From a virus: DNA of 64,000 nt. Below the pieces are notes generated by a model. The model was not told the DNA's origin, did no database searches, and worked only from the letters and a program-made list of their open reading frames with translations. The position numbers were made by a program, and so were the translations under genes. Positions 9,138-18,331 of this stretch are shown in pieces (position 1 is the first letter of the stretch; each line of letters starts with the position of its first letter). The stretch covers positions 1 through 64,000 of the IMG/VR virus record IMGVR_UViG_3300005836_000029; one strand, written 5' to 3'.

Positions 9138-11432
9138 ATGGTGATGCGCCAGACCCCCAAAAACGTCATCGGTCATGTCCCTGGAAAGCAATTCACGGAC
9201 ACGGGGGAGCCGTTCGGGCTGAAGGTCGCACTGATCACCCGGGTCGACGAAGTGAACATGAAAGCCGACCTCCGGATCCTCACGGGTGGAGGCGACCGGT
9301 TCGAGATCGACCTCACGCAGGGGATGGTGGGCCCCCGGAGTTTTTGGGGCGGTGTGCCCGAGGTCAATTCTCTGGCCATTGTCGGCTACCGCCGCCTGTC
9401 GAAGACCATCTACGATGCCGTGATCTTGGGCTACATCCCGGTGGGGAATCGCAGCGGGTTGCGATTCGATCCCTTTTCTCCCATCGACCCGAACGAGGTC
9501 GCCACGGAAGACCAGGCAGATGTGAGCGAGCTCGTGGGTCCGACGAGCCGGCTCAAGAGGCTCATGCTCAACCCTGGAGACGTCGGGGGCATGTCCTCTT
9601 CGGGGGCAGAGTTCGTCCTCTCCAAGGACGTGAACTTCACCAACCGGGCGGGGGACTCGATCGAGCTCCGCGATTCGGACCGTACCCTCGAGACCCACGT
9701 GGTTCACAAGGTCGAGAGTGAAGCGGGCATCAAGCGTGTGGCAGGCCCCGTTCGACGTGGAGGGTTTTTCCTGCCGGACGACCTCTTTTCGAACTCTCCC
9801 AACCAGCCGACCATCACGACGCAGACGATCAACGGTGCGACCACGACGACGGTCACGCCGTCGCAGGAGTTCTCAGAGGCTCCTACGGGGACCTTCGTCA
9901 CGTCTTCGAACCCCCTTCAGCTCAAGACCGAGACCACGGATGGGTACCTTGGAACCGACGAGCTCCAGGGTGTAGGCCCTGGACTGACCGGTGCTCCGAC
10001 CAAGTTCGCCAACGACCAGGGCCAAGTCTCGGCCATGTTCAACCAGTTCGACACGTATCCCCCGGTCACGTATGCCTCGGGACGTCGTGTCTTCTACGCT
10101 GGGACAGGACCTTCGGCGAGCCCTGAGGATGCAGACGCAGCCGTCGATGCCTTCGTCGAGGACCGCATGGAGATGTACCACACCTCCGACTTGAGCCAGG
10201 AGGTCCTCGAAGAGATCGACGGGTTCAACCCTTCGCCGAGGACGACCTACATCGAGAGGGTCATCGGCACGATCGTTGGGAACGACCTGACGACGAGCCA
10301 AGGAATGCGCCAGTACGGGCAGGTGCTCAAGCCGAACATCTTTCCGGACTTCACGACCGTCCAGCCCGGCAAGTTCACGCTCGAAGCCGCCGAGAGGTCT
10401 GCCACGAACCCAGACCTCGATACGGTGACCTCGGCGGGCGCATTCATGTTTCGGATTCGCCCTCCCCGAGGAGTTGGGGGAACCGACTTCGTGGCGGCCG
10501 TTTCGAAGCAGGGCAAGTTCTTCCTGAATGCCCCCGGGTCTGGGGTCGAGGGGTACCCTTCTGGAAGCCGAAACATCTCGGGAGAGATCAACCTCATGGG
10601 CGCCTTGAAGGCGTACATCGGAGCAAGTGCCCCCGACCGCATTTCGGCTCACGTCACGTGCGAAGGAGGCATCCATCTCGATATTGGTCGGGATGCAGAC
10701 GGCAACGCCATCACGGTGAGGTACCGGTCGGGCGTCAAGAGCATCTACGAGGGCAACCCCAACTCCAACGACGTGACTGTCGAGGAGAGCATCATTGGGG
10801 TCAAGCAGACGACCATCACGGGGGCAGAGATCACGAGCATCCAGGGCGCCCAGAAAACGGTCGTGAACGGTCTCGTCGGCTTCGAGTGCGACCGCTTCAC
10901 CGTGAACGGAAGCGGGGGTGTGACCATCAACGGCGGCGAGCTGAACATGACGGTCACGGGCAAGAGCCAGCTCCAGTACGCCCTGCCCCTGATCTCGACC
11001 ATCGTCGCGGGTGGCGAGCTGAAGACGGTCATCGCTGGAGGTTTCATCCAGACGGTACTCGCTGGAGCCATGGTCTATACGGCCGCCGCCGGAGCCGTGA
11101 CCTTCAACTGTGCCGCCGGAGCCTTCAACATCGTCGTCGGTACGGGGGCTATCGCAGCCAGTACCGGTGCCGGAGCGGTTTCTCTTTCGACGGCCTCGGG
11201 AGCTTTGTCCCTGGCGGCTGCTGCGGGTGCTGTGGCTATCACCTCGGGGCTCGCTCTGACGTTGACGGCCGGAGCAACCTGTGTGATTTTTGCACCAATT
11301 CTCTTGCTCGGAGGTCCGACGGCGGTTCTTGGGGTGGCTCGAGGTATCCCCACGTTCCCGCCTGGAACCCCGACTCTCGACTACATCACGGGGCTTCCGC
11401 TCATGGGAGCCGCGACGGTTCTCTCGAACTAG
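9138..11432 (+). CDS. Baseplate spike protein (gpV/gp5-like) with beta-helical tip
   Basis: A 764-aa protein. Residues about 10-115 look like an OB-fold spike base ('LKVALITRVDEVNMKADLRI', 'LAIVGYRRLS', 'VILGYIP'). From about residue 545 the sequence becomes short periodic beta repeats ('TTITGAEITSIQGAQKTVV', 'VTINGGELNMTVTG'), then Ala/Gly repeats of about 8-9 residues ('AGAVTFNC', 'GTGAIAAST', 'GAGAVSLST', 'ASGALSLAA'), typical of a trimeric beta-helix needle. The end is hydrophobic and Pro-rich. The spike pierces the outer envelope on tail contraction. An in-frame second ATG at 9144 could also be the start. It directly follows the hub gene. Confidence 0.75.
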   Translation: MVMRQTPKNVIGHVPGKQFTDTGEPFGLKVALITRVDEVNMKADLRILTGGGDRFEIDLTQGMVGPRSFWGGVPEVNSLAIVGYRRLSKTIYDAVILGYIPVGNRSGLRFDPFSPIDPNEVATEDQADVSELVGPTSRLKRLMLNPGDVGGMSSSGAEFVLSKDVNFTNRAGDSIELRDSDRTLETHVVHKVESEAGIKRVAGPVRRGGFFLPDDLFSNSPNQPTITTQTINGATTTTVTPSQEFSEAPTGTFVTSSNPLQLKTETTDGYLGTDELQGVGPGLTGAPTKFANDQGQVSAMFNQFDTYPPVTYASGRRVFYAGTGPSASPEDADAAVDAFVEDRMEMYHTSDLSQEVLEEIDGFNPSPRTTYIERVIGTIVGNDLTTSQGMRQYGQVLKPNIFPDFTTVQPGKFTLEAAERSATNPDLDTVTSAGAFMFRIRPPRGVGGTDFVAAVSKQGKFFLNAPGSGVEGYPSGSRNISGEINLMGALKAYIGASAPDRISAHVTCEGGIHLDIGRDADGNAITVRYRSGVKSIYEGNPNSNDVTVEESIIGVKQTTITGAEITSIQGAQKTVVNGLVGFECDRFTVNGSGGVTINGGELNMTVTGKSQLQYALPLISTIVAGGELKTVIAGGFIQTVLAGAMVYTAAAGAVTFNCAAGAFNIVVGTGAIAASTGAGAVSLSTASGALSLAAAAGAVAITSGLALTLTAGATCVIFAPILLLGGPTAVLGVARGIPTFPPGTPTLDYITGLPLMGAATVLSN

Positions 11433-11434
11433 CC

Positions 11435-12004
11435 ATGCCTATCACTCCCCCTGGCGTTGCAGGTGTTGTTGCTCCGAGTCTGGCATCTACAGGTGTCATC
11501 GGCCTGAACATGGCCCAACTTGCCCTGGGGGTTGGTATTGGGGTCACGACCTGGACGCAGCAGATCGTCGTCACCTCCGTCGATACAGGAACCCTTGGTG
11601 CAGGAGTAGGGGTTCCGATCCCGGTGATCGTGCCCCCGACAATCATCGCGAACATGATCACGGGGTTCGCCTCCTTCGCCCTCATTGGCATCATGTCGCC
11701 CTTGGTGGCTACAGGCATCGCCAACGGGATCATCCTGGCCTATCTCCAGGGGCTCCTCATCACGGCTCACCCGGGCACAGGGGTCGGGGCAGGGGTTGCG
11801 AAGTTCATCGCTCCGCCGGCTGCTCCGACCATCATCGCGGGTCTGGCCTCGGCCGGCATGATCGGGCTCTCGGTCCCCCAGCTTGGAGGCGCCATCGGCA
11901 TGGGGCTCGACCTCACCTTTTTGGCCATGGTCATGCCGGTCGCGATCGTGGGCCCGCCCTCGCCGCTTCCTGGAGGCGGAGCTGGCATCGGCAAGATCGT
12001 TTGA
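11435..12004 (+). CDS. Small hydrophobic three-repeat protein after the spike
   Basis: A 189-aa protein beginning at the ATG two bases after the spike stop. It has almost no charged residues and contains three related blocks: 'APSLASTGVIGLNMAQLA', 'ANMITGFASFALIGIMSPLV' and 'AGLASAGMIGLSVPQLGGA', each introduced by a Pro/Val/Ile-rich stretch. Its position right after the spike, where many contractile systems encode a PAAR-type tip, suggests it could be a tip or spike accessory, but I see no PAAR motif. The repeats could also be short membrane-active helices. Function unknown; the gene itself is secure because it follows the spike gene closely and keeps an unusual, ordered composition. Confidence 0.6.
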   Translation: MPITPPGVAGVVAPSLASTGVIGLNMAQLALGVGIGVTTWTQQIVVTSVDTGTLGAGVGVPIPVIVPPTIIANMITGFASFALIGIMSPLVATGIANGIILAYLQGLLITAHPGTGVGAGVAKFIAPPAAPTIIAGLASAGMIGLSVPQLGGAIGMGLDLTFLAMVMPVAIVGPPSPLPGGGAGIGKIV

Positions 12005-12020
12005 TACCCCCTACCTCATA

Positions 12021-12036
12021 GCTAGAGCTCTCTAGC
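12021..12036 (+). promoter_or_regulatory. Intergenic hairpin upstream of a small gene
   Basis: GCTAGAG and CTCTAGC form a perfect 7-base inverted repeat with only two bases between them (effectively a 6-base-pair stem with a 4-base loop). It sits in the 52-base gap before the gene at 12057, with the GGAG ribosome binding site just downstream and outside the stem. No T-run follows, so it is not a standard terminator. It could be an RNA processing site, a 5'-end stabiliser or an operator. Confidence 0.4.
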
Positions 12037-12056
12037 CAGATCCAAATGGAGATCCG

Positions 12057-12260
12057 ATGGAAAATCCGTGCTTGGGAAGGGTCGTCGACCTGATCGAGCA
12101 GCGCCCCGTTCGCAAGAACTCGAAGGGCGACTTGATCGCGGGCAACACGCAGCAGTACCTCGACCTTCTGCTGTGCAACGCCAAGGGGGAGGAGAAGCTC
12201 GTCCGAGTTCCGGTCGAGGCTGACGTGGTGGACTTCTACGCCGCCGGCAGTCCGGAGTAA
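12057..12260 (+). CDS. Small hypothetical protein
   Basis: A 67-aa product with GGAG about five bases before its ATG. It is soluble and moderately charged with no recognised motif ('GRVVDLIEQRPVRKNSKGD', 'KLVRVPVEADVVDFYA'). It lies between the spike block and a 1970-aa structural gene, whose GTG start follows five bases after its stop. A chaperone or minor baseplate role is possible from location only. Confidence 0.5.
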   Translation: MENPCLGRVVDLIEQRPVRKNSKGDLIAGNTQQYLDLLLCNAKGEEKLVRVPVEADVVDFYAAGSPE

Positions 12261-12265
12261 TCCTC

Positions 12266-15200
12266 GTGGGCTTTCTCCTCACCGGCTACCTGATGGAGCC
12301 ACCCCGTGTGGGGCAGTCGAACTCGCCGTTCACGTTCACGCCCAACACGAAAATCACCAATCAGGGGGCCTTCAACTCGGCTTACCCGACGGACGAATCG
12401 GTCGACAGGACCGACTACCTCGTGTTCGTCCGGGTCGATGGCGACTTGCCCGAAGCCATCTTCTGCTGGACGAAGAACGAGACCCTGAACCGGTTCGGCT
12501 ACGACGGCAAGAACCAGCGTTTCAGGCCGCTTCCTGGTTCGGCCATCGAGATCGTTGGAACCGTCACGGCGGATGCCAACATGACCCGGTTGAAGGTTCA
12601 GGCACCGATCTCCACCGATTTCACCAGTTTCCCGGTTCGTATCTCCATCGGAACCGTCGGTAGCGGCACAACGCTCTCGCTCGTACCCGTAGCCGACGAG
12701 GCGTCCTTCACGACGCCCTCCGTGGGTTCGGTGCAGGTCGCCCTCGACACGGGGACCCTCAACTGGAACGCCACGGACCTGACGACGTACGATGCCCAGA
12801 CCGTTCGGTTCCAGCGGCAGACCTTCTTCGCCTACAACAAGTCGACCGGCAATATCGGGGTGGTCGATGACACCCTTCTGTTGAATCCCATCCCGAAGAC
12901 GGGCCAGTTCCCTCTGGTTCGCATTGGCTTCCACGAGTGGCTCGTACCCATCGAGAAAGCCAACGACGGGTCCCTTTCGCCAGATCCAGTCTCGGGTACG
13001 GTCGAGTGGTCCAAAAAGACAGGGCTCCTCAAGTTCAACTCAGGAGACGTGAGCACCTACACGGGTCGTGCTGCCTACTACGATGGGGTGGTCTTCAACT
13101 TCAGCCTTCAGCTCTCCCCGTTCACACTCGGAACCGTACTCAGCCCCGGGAACCTGTCTCCGGTGCCCCCCGAGCTCGCCGACACCTTCTTTTTGGTCCC
13201 CGGGGTCGTCCAGTTCGCCGACACGACCTTCGTCGATGCCTTCTCCTTGTTCGGGGAACTAGGGGTCGTCGAGGTTCGACGGTCGGACGGCGCCGTCAAG
13301 TTTTCCCTGGCAGACGAGGCCATCTACGGGGCATCTTCGGTCCAGGCGTACGTCCCCGACTTGTCGATCGAGCGAGGCATGATCCTTCGCCTGCGTCGGA
13401 CGCCCGTTGACCCGGAGGCAACGGACCCCGACCTGAAGGATGTTTCGGCCATTTACGAGTCTCTCGATTCGACCTTGGCCGATCCCATCGTCGGCTTTCC
13501 GAAGGTCTTCTTGCCTGCTCTCCCGAGCGAGTCCTATTCCATCACGGTCCGGGTAACTCAGGGAACGGGGTCCTTCCTCGGGACGCTTCCTCGGCTGGAC
13601 GTTCCTTCGCCTCCAGAGGGGCTGGGCTACACCCTCGACTTCGAGAAGCAGGAACTACTCTACGCCCGGCGGAAGAACAACGTCGTTTTCCCTCAGTCGA
13701 CGGCCAAGCCCTACGGAACCGTGCAGCTATCGGATCCGATGGTCCTGCCATCGGAGCTTGTTCTCCAGCTCGAGACGGCACCAGGCAGCGGCCTCTACAA
13801 CACGCTCACGCTCGATGAGGACGTGACCTTCGACTACAACGCCGGCCTTGCCACGCTTGTCAATACGGTCGGGGAGATCGTCGCGTCCTCGTCTGCGGGG
13901 AAGTTCTCAGGGACGACCTTCACGGATACCTCCCAGAACTTCAGCGTCGCCGGGGTGGTCCCTGGAGACCTCCTGGTGGTCCTCTCCGGCGCCTCGGAGG
14001 GCGTCTACACGATCGGCTCGGTGGGAGCGACGACCCTGACCACGGACCTTCCAGGGGTGACGGAGAACCACTTGCAGTATGAGGTTCGGCACGGATTCGA
14101 GATTCTCGCCGATCGCTACTTCAAAGACGTGCCTCCCCTGGATCCGAACACCAAGGTCCAACGTCTCGTCAGCCTCGGGGCGGCTACGAACTCCCCTCGC
14201 CTTTCGATTCCCGTGGACAAGATTGGGGTCTCGGGGTTCCGGAAGGGCAAGACGTCCTTTCTGACCGTGGTCACGGTCTTGAACGATGGGGCCTTCACCT
14301 CGCCTCCGACCGGAACGGTTCAGGTGTCCCTCGATACGGGGAACTTGAACTTCAGTTCGGGAGACCTGGGAGCAACGGTTTACTGGGCCAAGACCCTCGA
14401 GATTGGCACCGAATTCAAAATCCAGCCGAGGCTCGGGTTCGTCCAGTTCACCGATCGCCTCCTGCAAAACGAGGAAGTCCTCGTCACGTACGCCATCCTC
14501 GACGACAACGACAACAAGGTCATCATCCAGGAGCGAGGGACATTCTTGGTCCGAAAGGAACTGACGGACCATCCGGCTACGACGAGCACCATCCACTTCA
14601 ATCCTTTGGGTCGAGAAGTAGCCTCTTCTCCTGAGGCCAAGGCATTCCGTGGGGGTCGACCCCAAGTCACGGGTACCCAAGTCCAGTTCAACTACTCGAA
14701 CTCGTCGGTCACCTTTCTCCCGGACAACCAGAAGCAGACCGTCTTCCCGCACGGGCAGAACATCGATCCAAGCGAACGGATCTACGTCGACTACTACATC
14801 TACGAGGCCATCGGGGGCGAAGACAGCCTGACCGTTGCTCAGCCCCCGATGTTGGGAGTCGCTATCGCGATCCAAGACGGAGACTCCTTCTTCCAAATCC
14901 CGGGGGATCGCACGGGAGAATTCCAGGCCAACTTCCTGCTTCGGGTCGATCGGACGGAAGTCTACCTACTCGCTGCACCGACCTACGATGCGGGGACGGA
15001 CACGACCACGGTCAACCTGGCGGCGCCCCAGGTCTTCCGTTCGGACTTCCAGAACCCGGGCCTGGCGATCACCTCGGGGCCTACTCGGGCGGCACCCTCG
15101 TTCCTCCTCCCTTCGTACTTCGTGACGGAGTTGCACACGTACGAGACGGTCGCACGTGGCTCGAAGACCATGAAGTTCGTGGGGGACCTGTCGGGGGTCT

Positions 15201-18178
15201 ACATCTCAGGGATCGTTGTCCACTGGACGAACGGGTCCGATGCCTTCGACTTCAACTTGGTTGAGGGGTCGACCTACGACAAGACATCGGACCGGACCAC
15301 CGTGACGTTCACGTCTGGAGGAGCTCGTCAGTACGATGCGACCTCCATCACCCTGAAGCGGTCCTCGAACCCCATCCTGCCGAGTCCTGTGGCCAAGGTT
15401 CCTACAAACCGCAGCCCCGATCTCACGTTGCCCTACGTCGTCTTCCGGCGAGTCGAAGGTGAGGTCGGCGTGGTTCTCCACGAGCCCGACGGCTACAGCA
15501 TCGACACAAGCGGTCTGGTGACCTTCACCGATCCGCTTCAGGACAACGAGCAACTGGTCATCTGCTACACCGGGGCCCGCATCATCTCGGATGGTCGATC
15601 GTTCCGAGCGTCTTACAGCCACAGCATCATCCCCAACGACTCGAACGGGATGGCCGGCCAAGTCCTCCTGATGGACTACACGACCTTCTCGCCCGACAGC
15701 TTCTACTGGCGGGTCGAGAAAATCTCGACCATCCGGTCGGAGTTGCGAGCGAAGTACAAGAGCGACGCTCAAGCGAGCATCCCTTCCGCCGGTCCCACCT
15801 TGTCGAACCAGGCTGGCTCAAAGCTTCAGAACCAGGGACGTCCCTCGCTCTTCTTCGACGAGGAGCACCTTGCCAACGAGGATGTCGTCGCTCGGGCGAC
15901 CCTCAAGTTCTACAACGACGGCATCAACTATCTGGAAGATGCCCTCCGCAGCATGGATGGCCGGGTCATCGGCGGGCACAACGGCAAGTTCCTGTTCGAC
16001 GGCAACATCGACAACCCGACTCGCACGAGCCTGTCTCAGGTCACGAACCAGATCGATGACCAGTTGAAGGTGTCCGATGCTCCGGTCGCCATCACCTTCC
16101 CGCCCTTCGCCATCACCTTCCTCGGCACCTACAAGAAGATGTACCAGGTGTCGAAGTTCAGTCGCTTCTACCCGACGCACAGGTATCTCTACGGCGTCGC
16201 TGCCTCTCCGACGGGACTCAAGACCGGCGATACGATCCTCGACATCGGCTTCCAGAAGCTTGCGGCTGTCAATGCCGTCTATCGGCGTCAACCGTGGGCC
16301 ATCGTGACGAGGCAGGCCAACATCGGCGATACCCTCATCTTCGTGGACACGACCCAGGGGCTCGAGGACCTTCTGAGGCCGGCCTTCAATACGGCCGTCT
16401 ACGGCCATCGGGTCGGGATCATTCGACAAGACGGCATCGAATTGGTCCCTTCCTTTTTTCCGAGCGATGTCGTGGGATCGACGGGGACAACCCTCACGCT
16501 GGGGACTCCTCTGGCGACGACGGTCCCGGTGGGATCTACGATCTACCAGGTCTTGTACGACCTGGGACCCCCGGCAAATCCGTACACCAAGTTCTATCGC
16601 CTCTACTTCGACATCGGGGCCAAGCTCGACGATGGGGTGCTGACGCACATCGAAGCGTTCCCCCCATTCGATGGGACTATTTCGGGATTCCCCGCTGAAT
16701 TGACGGTCCAAAGCCCTGCTGGCGGGGAGGTTCTGGACGTGGATGTGGACCTCTTCAACTCGCTCACGGAACCCTATCGGTTCCCTGCTTTGGATGGCGG
16801 GACCCACGACGACGACAACAACCGGACGTTCCCGATCCTGTCCCCCACGACAGACTCGGAAGGAGGGTCCAACGTGGGCTACGCCTACCTCGAGAAGGCC
16901 ATCATCGGCAGTCCTTCGGGGACTCTCAGGACGGCGACCACCTCTCCGTTCGTGGGCACGGGTGACCTTGACGGCACCAGGACGATCATCACGAACTCGG
17001 GGGGCCCTTGGCCGTCACCCGTGCCCAAGGTCTACGACCTCGTGGAGATCCGTTCGGGAACGAATGCCAACTCGGGTTTCCATTCGATCGTGTCGGTAGG
17101 AGCCTCCACGATCACGGTCGGTACAGCGTTCGCCACCGTGGACACCGGGTTCACGTTCACGGTGACGGTCTCGAACACCCTCGTGACGGGGACCGGGGCC
17201 ATTTTCGGGACGACTACCCTGACAGACACCCTCGTCGATTTCCAGTCTTCGGGGGTAGAGCCAGGTCATACGGTTGTCCTGACGACCGGGCCTTATGCAG
17301 GCTACCGCCGGCAGGTGGTTTCGGTGGATTCAGCGACACAGCTCACCATCACGGCTCTGCCCTCCGGAACCTTCGCGGACTATCGGGTCGATGATCCCCT
17401 GGGAACCTACGGAGGAACCGGATCGGTCCTCAACAACGATCTCCTCCCCGCTCTTCAGGGTGAGCTCCTACGGCTCGATACAGGAACCAGCCCTGCTTCG
17501 GAGAGGCAAGGGATCGAGAGCTTCTTCAACCAGTTCTTCACGACCATCCTCTCTCGCACCACGGGGCAGACCTTCGCCACGACGCAGTTCCAGGATACGG
17601 GTGCGAACTTCACCACGGCGGGAGTGGAAGCGAAGCAGTTCATCTACATCCGCAACGGAACGATGGCGGGGGTCTACAAGATCGTGTCGGTCGACTCCTC
17701 CACGAGCTTGACCATCAGCGAGACCTTCCCGGGAAGTGCGAGCGGCATCTCTTACAAGATCGTCTCCTCGCAGGGCTTGAACCTGAAGGCTCTCCAAGAC
17801 ACTTTTGGGGTCCTCCAGAATGTCGACCAGGCGATTTCGGACACGAGCGCCTTCTACAGCCTTGTGACGACCTCGGTGACCGTGGTGGGAGATTCGGGTG
17901 CCTTTGGTCGAAGGACACTCACATCGGACCTCGACAGTCGGTCGGCCGAGGTTGCGACTCGCATCGCCAACTTGGCAGACACGGGAGCTGGGGATCCCGT
18001 TGTCTTGAGCTCTGTTCTCTCTTCGTCCGGCAAGCTTTACAACAAGAGGTACGTATGGATCGACGCAAGGACCAACCTGGAGAAGGGAATCCTCCCGAAG
18101 AAGGAACGAGCGGAGAGCGACCGGGAGAAGGCGGTGGCCGACATCAACAAGCAGCTCACGAAGCTGCTGACAACGTGA
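12266..18178 (+). CDS. Giant structural protein (1970 aa), baseplate or appendage
   Basis: A 1970-aa, beta-rich, Thr/Ser/Asp-rich protein with a GTG start five bases after the preceding stop. It contains at least three copies of a roughly 55-65-residue module with a Phe-x-Asp start, 'AGVVPGD'-like centre and 'GVYTIGSV'-like end, at about residues 544-600, 1640-1705 and 1762-1830, and a looser copy near 1560-1635. Related modules occur in the proteins at 29849 and 45019. Residues near 1190-1300 contain helical sequence ('YLEDALRSMDGRVIGG'). The C-terminus is a charged helix ('KKERAESDREKAVADINKQ'). No enzyme motif is visible. The size and position before the wedge genes suggest a large baseplate component or a tail fibre carrier. 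The function is inference. Confidence 0.65.
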   Translation: MGFLLTGYLMEPPRVGQSNSPFTFTPNTKITNQGAFNSAYPTDESVDRTDYLVFVRVDGDLPEAIFCWTKNETLNRFGYDGKNQRFRPLPGSAIEIVGTVTADANMTRLKVQAPISTDFTSFPVRISIGTVGSGTTLSLVPVADEASFTTPSVGSVQVALDTGTLNWNATDLTTYDAQTVRFQRQTFFAYNKSTGNIGVVDDTLLLNPIPKTGQFPLVRIGFHEWLVPIEKANDGSLSPDPVSGTVEWSKKTGLLKFNSGDVSTYTGRAAYYDGVVFNFSLQLSPFTLGTVLSPGNLSPVPPELADTFFLVPGVVQFADTTFVDAFSLFGELGVVEVRRSDGAVKFSLADEAIYGASSVQAYVPDLSIERGMILRLRRTPVDPEATDPDLKDVSAIYESLDSTLADPIVGFPKVFLPALPSESYSITVRVTQGTGSFLGTLPRLDVPSPPEGLGYTLDFEKQELLYARRKNNVVFPQSTAKPYGTVQLSDPMVLPSELVLQLETAPGSGLYNTLTLDEDVTFDYNAGLATLVNTVGEIVASSSAGKFSGTTFTDTSQNFSVAGVVPGDLLVVLSGASEGVYTIGSVGATTLTTDLPGVTENHLQYEVRHGFEILADRYFKDVPPLDPNTKVQRLVSLGAATNSPRLSIPVDKIGVSGFRKGKTSFLTVVTVLNDGAFTSPPTGTVQVSLDTGNLNFSSGDLGATVYWAKTLEIGTEFKIQPRLGFVQFTDRLLQNEEVLVTYAILDDNDNKVIIQERGTFLVRKELTDHPATTSTIHFNPLGREVASSPEAKAFRGGRPQVTGTQVQFNYSNSSVTFLPDNQKQTVFPHGQNIDPSERIYVDYYIYEAIGGEDSLTVAQPPMLGVAIAIQDGDSFFQIPGDRTGEFQANFLLRVDRTEVYLLAAPTYDAGTDTTTVNLAAPQVFRSDFQNPGLAITSGPTRAAPSFLLPSYFVTELHTYETVARGSKTMKFVGDLSGVYISGIVVHWTNGSDAFDFNLVEGSTYDKTSDRTTVTFTSGGARQYDATSITLKRSSNPILPSPVAKVPTNRSPDLTLPYVVFRRVEGEVGVVLHEPDGYSIDTSGLVTFTDPLQDNEQLVICYTGARIISDGRSFRASYSHSIIPNDSNGMAGQVLLMDYTTFSPDSFYWRVEKISTIRSELRAKYKSDAQASIPSAGPTLSNQAGSKLQNQGRPSLFFDEEHLANEDVVARATLKFYNDGINYLEDALRSMDGRVIGGHNGKFLFDGNIDNPTRTSLSQVTNQIDDQLKVSDAPVAITFPPFAITFLGTYKKMYQVSKFSRFYPTHRYLYGVAASPTGLKTGDTILDIGFQKLAAVNAVYRRQPWAIVTRQANIGDTLIFVDTTQGLEDLLRPAFNTAVYGHRVGIIRQDGIELVPSFFPSDVVGSTGTTLTLGTPLATTVPVGSTIYQVLYDLGPPANPYTKFYRLYFDIGAKLDDGVLTHIEAFPPFDGTISGFPAELTVQSPAGGEVLDVDVDLFNSLTEPYRFPALDGGTHDDDNNRTFPILSPTTDSEGGSNVGYAYLEKAIIGSPSGTLRTATTSPFVGTGDLDGTRTIITNSGGPWPSPVPKVYDLVEIRSGTNANSGFHSIVSVGASTITVGTAFATVDTGFTFTVTVSNTLVTGTGAIFGTTTLTDTLVDFQSSGVEPGHTVVLTTGPYAGYRRQVVSVDSATQLTITALPSGTFADYRVDDPLGTYGGTGSVLNNDLLPALQGELLRLDTGTSPASERQGIESFFNQFFTTILSRTTGQTFATTQFQDTGANFTTAGVEAKQFIYIRNGTMAGVYKIVSVDSSTSLTISETFPGSASGISYKIVSSQGLNLKALQDTFGVLQNVDQAISDTSAFYSLVTTSVTVVGDSGAFGRRTLTSDLDSRSAEVATRIANLADTGAGDPVVLSSVLSSSGKLYNKRYVWIDARTNLEKGILPKKERAESDREKAVADINKQLTKLLTT

Positions 18179-18321
18179 AGCCCAAGCCCGAGTGGCGGTA
18201 CCGCAACAGGTTCCCCATTCAGGACCGGATGGCTGAGATCATCGGCCTCACGCTCGAAGTATCGGACAAGGAACTGGTCCGCCTTCGTCGCAAGCTGGAA
18301 CGTCTCCGGCTAGGAAGCTGA
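18175..18321 (+). CDS. Very small basic protein
   Basis: A 48-aa product whose GTG overlaps the stop of the 1970-aa gene (GTGA), implying translational coupling. It is rich in Arg and Lys with a C-terminal amphipathic helix ('ELVRLRRKLERLRLGS'). The next gene starts ten bases after its stop. The tight packing favours a real gene. Function unknown; small size and coupling would suit a chaperone or connector peptide. Confidence 0.45.
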   Translation: MKPKPEWRYRNRFPIQDRMAEIIGLTLEVSDKELVRLRRKLERLRLGS

Positions 18322-18331
18322 GAGAAGAACC

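Noticed and set aside
10658-11434. Upstream extension of the small three-repeat gene inside the spike gene
   Set aside because: The upstream part is an out-of-frame shadow of the spike tip; the ATG at 11435 fits the gene order.
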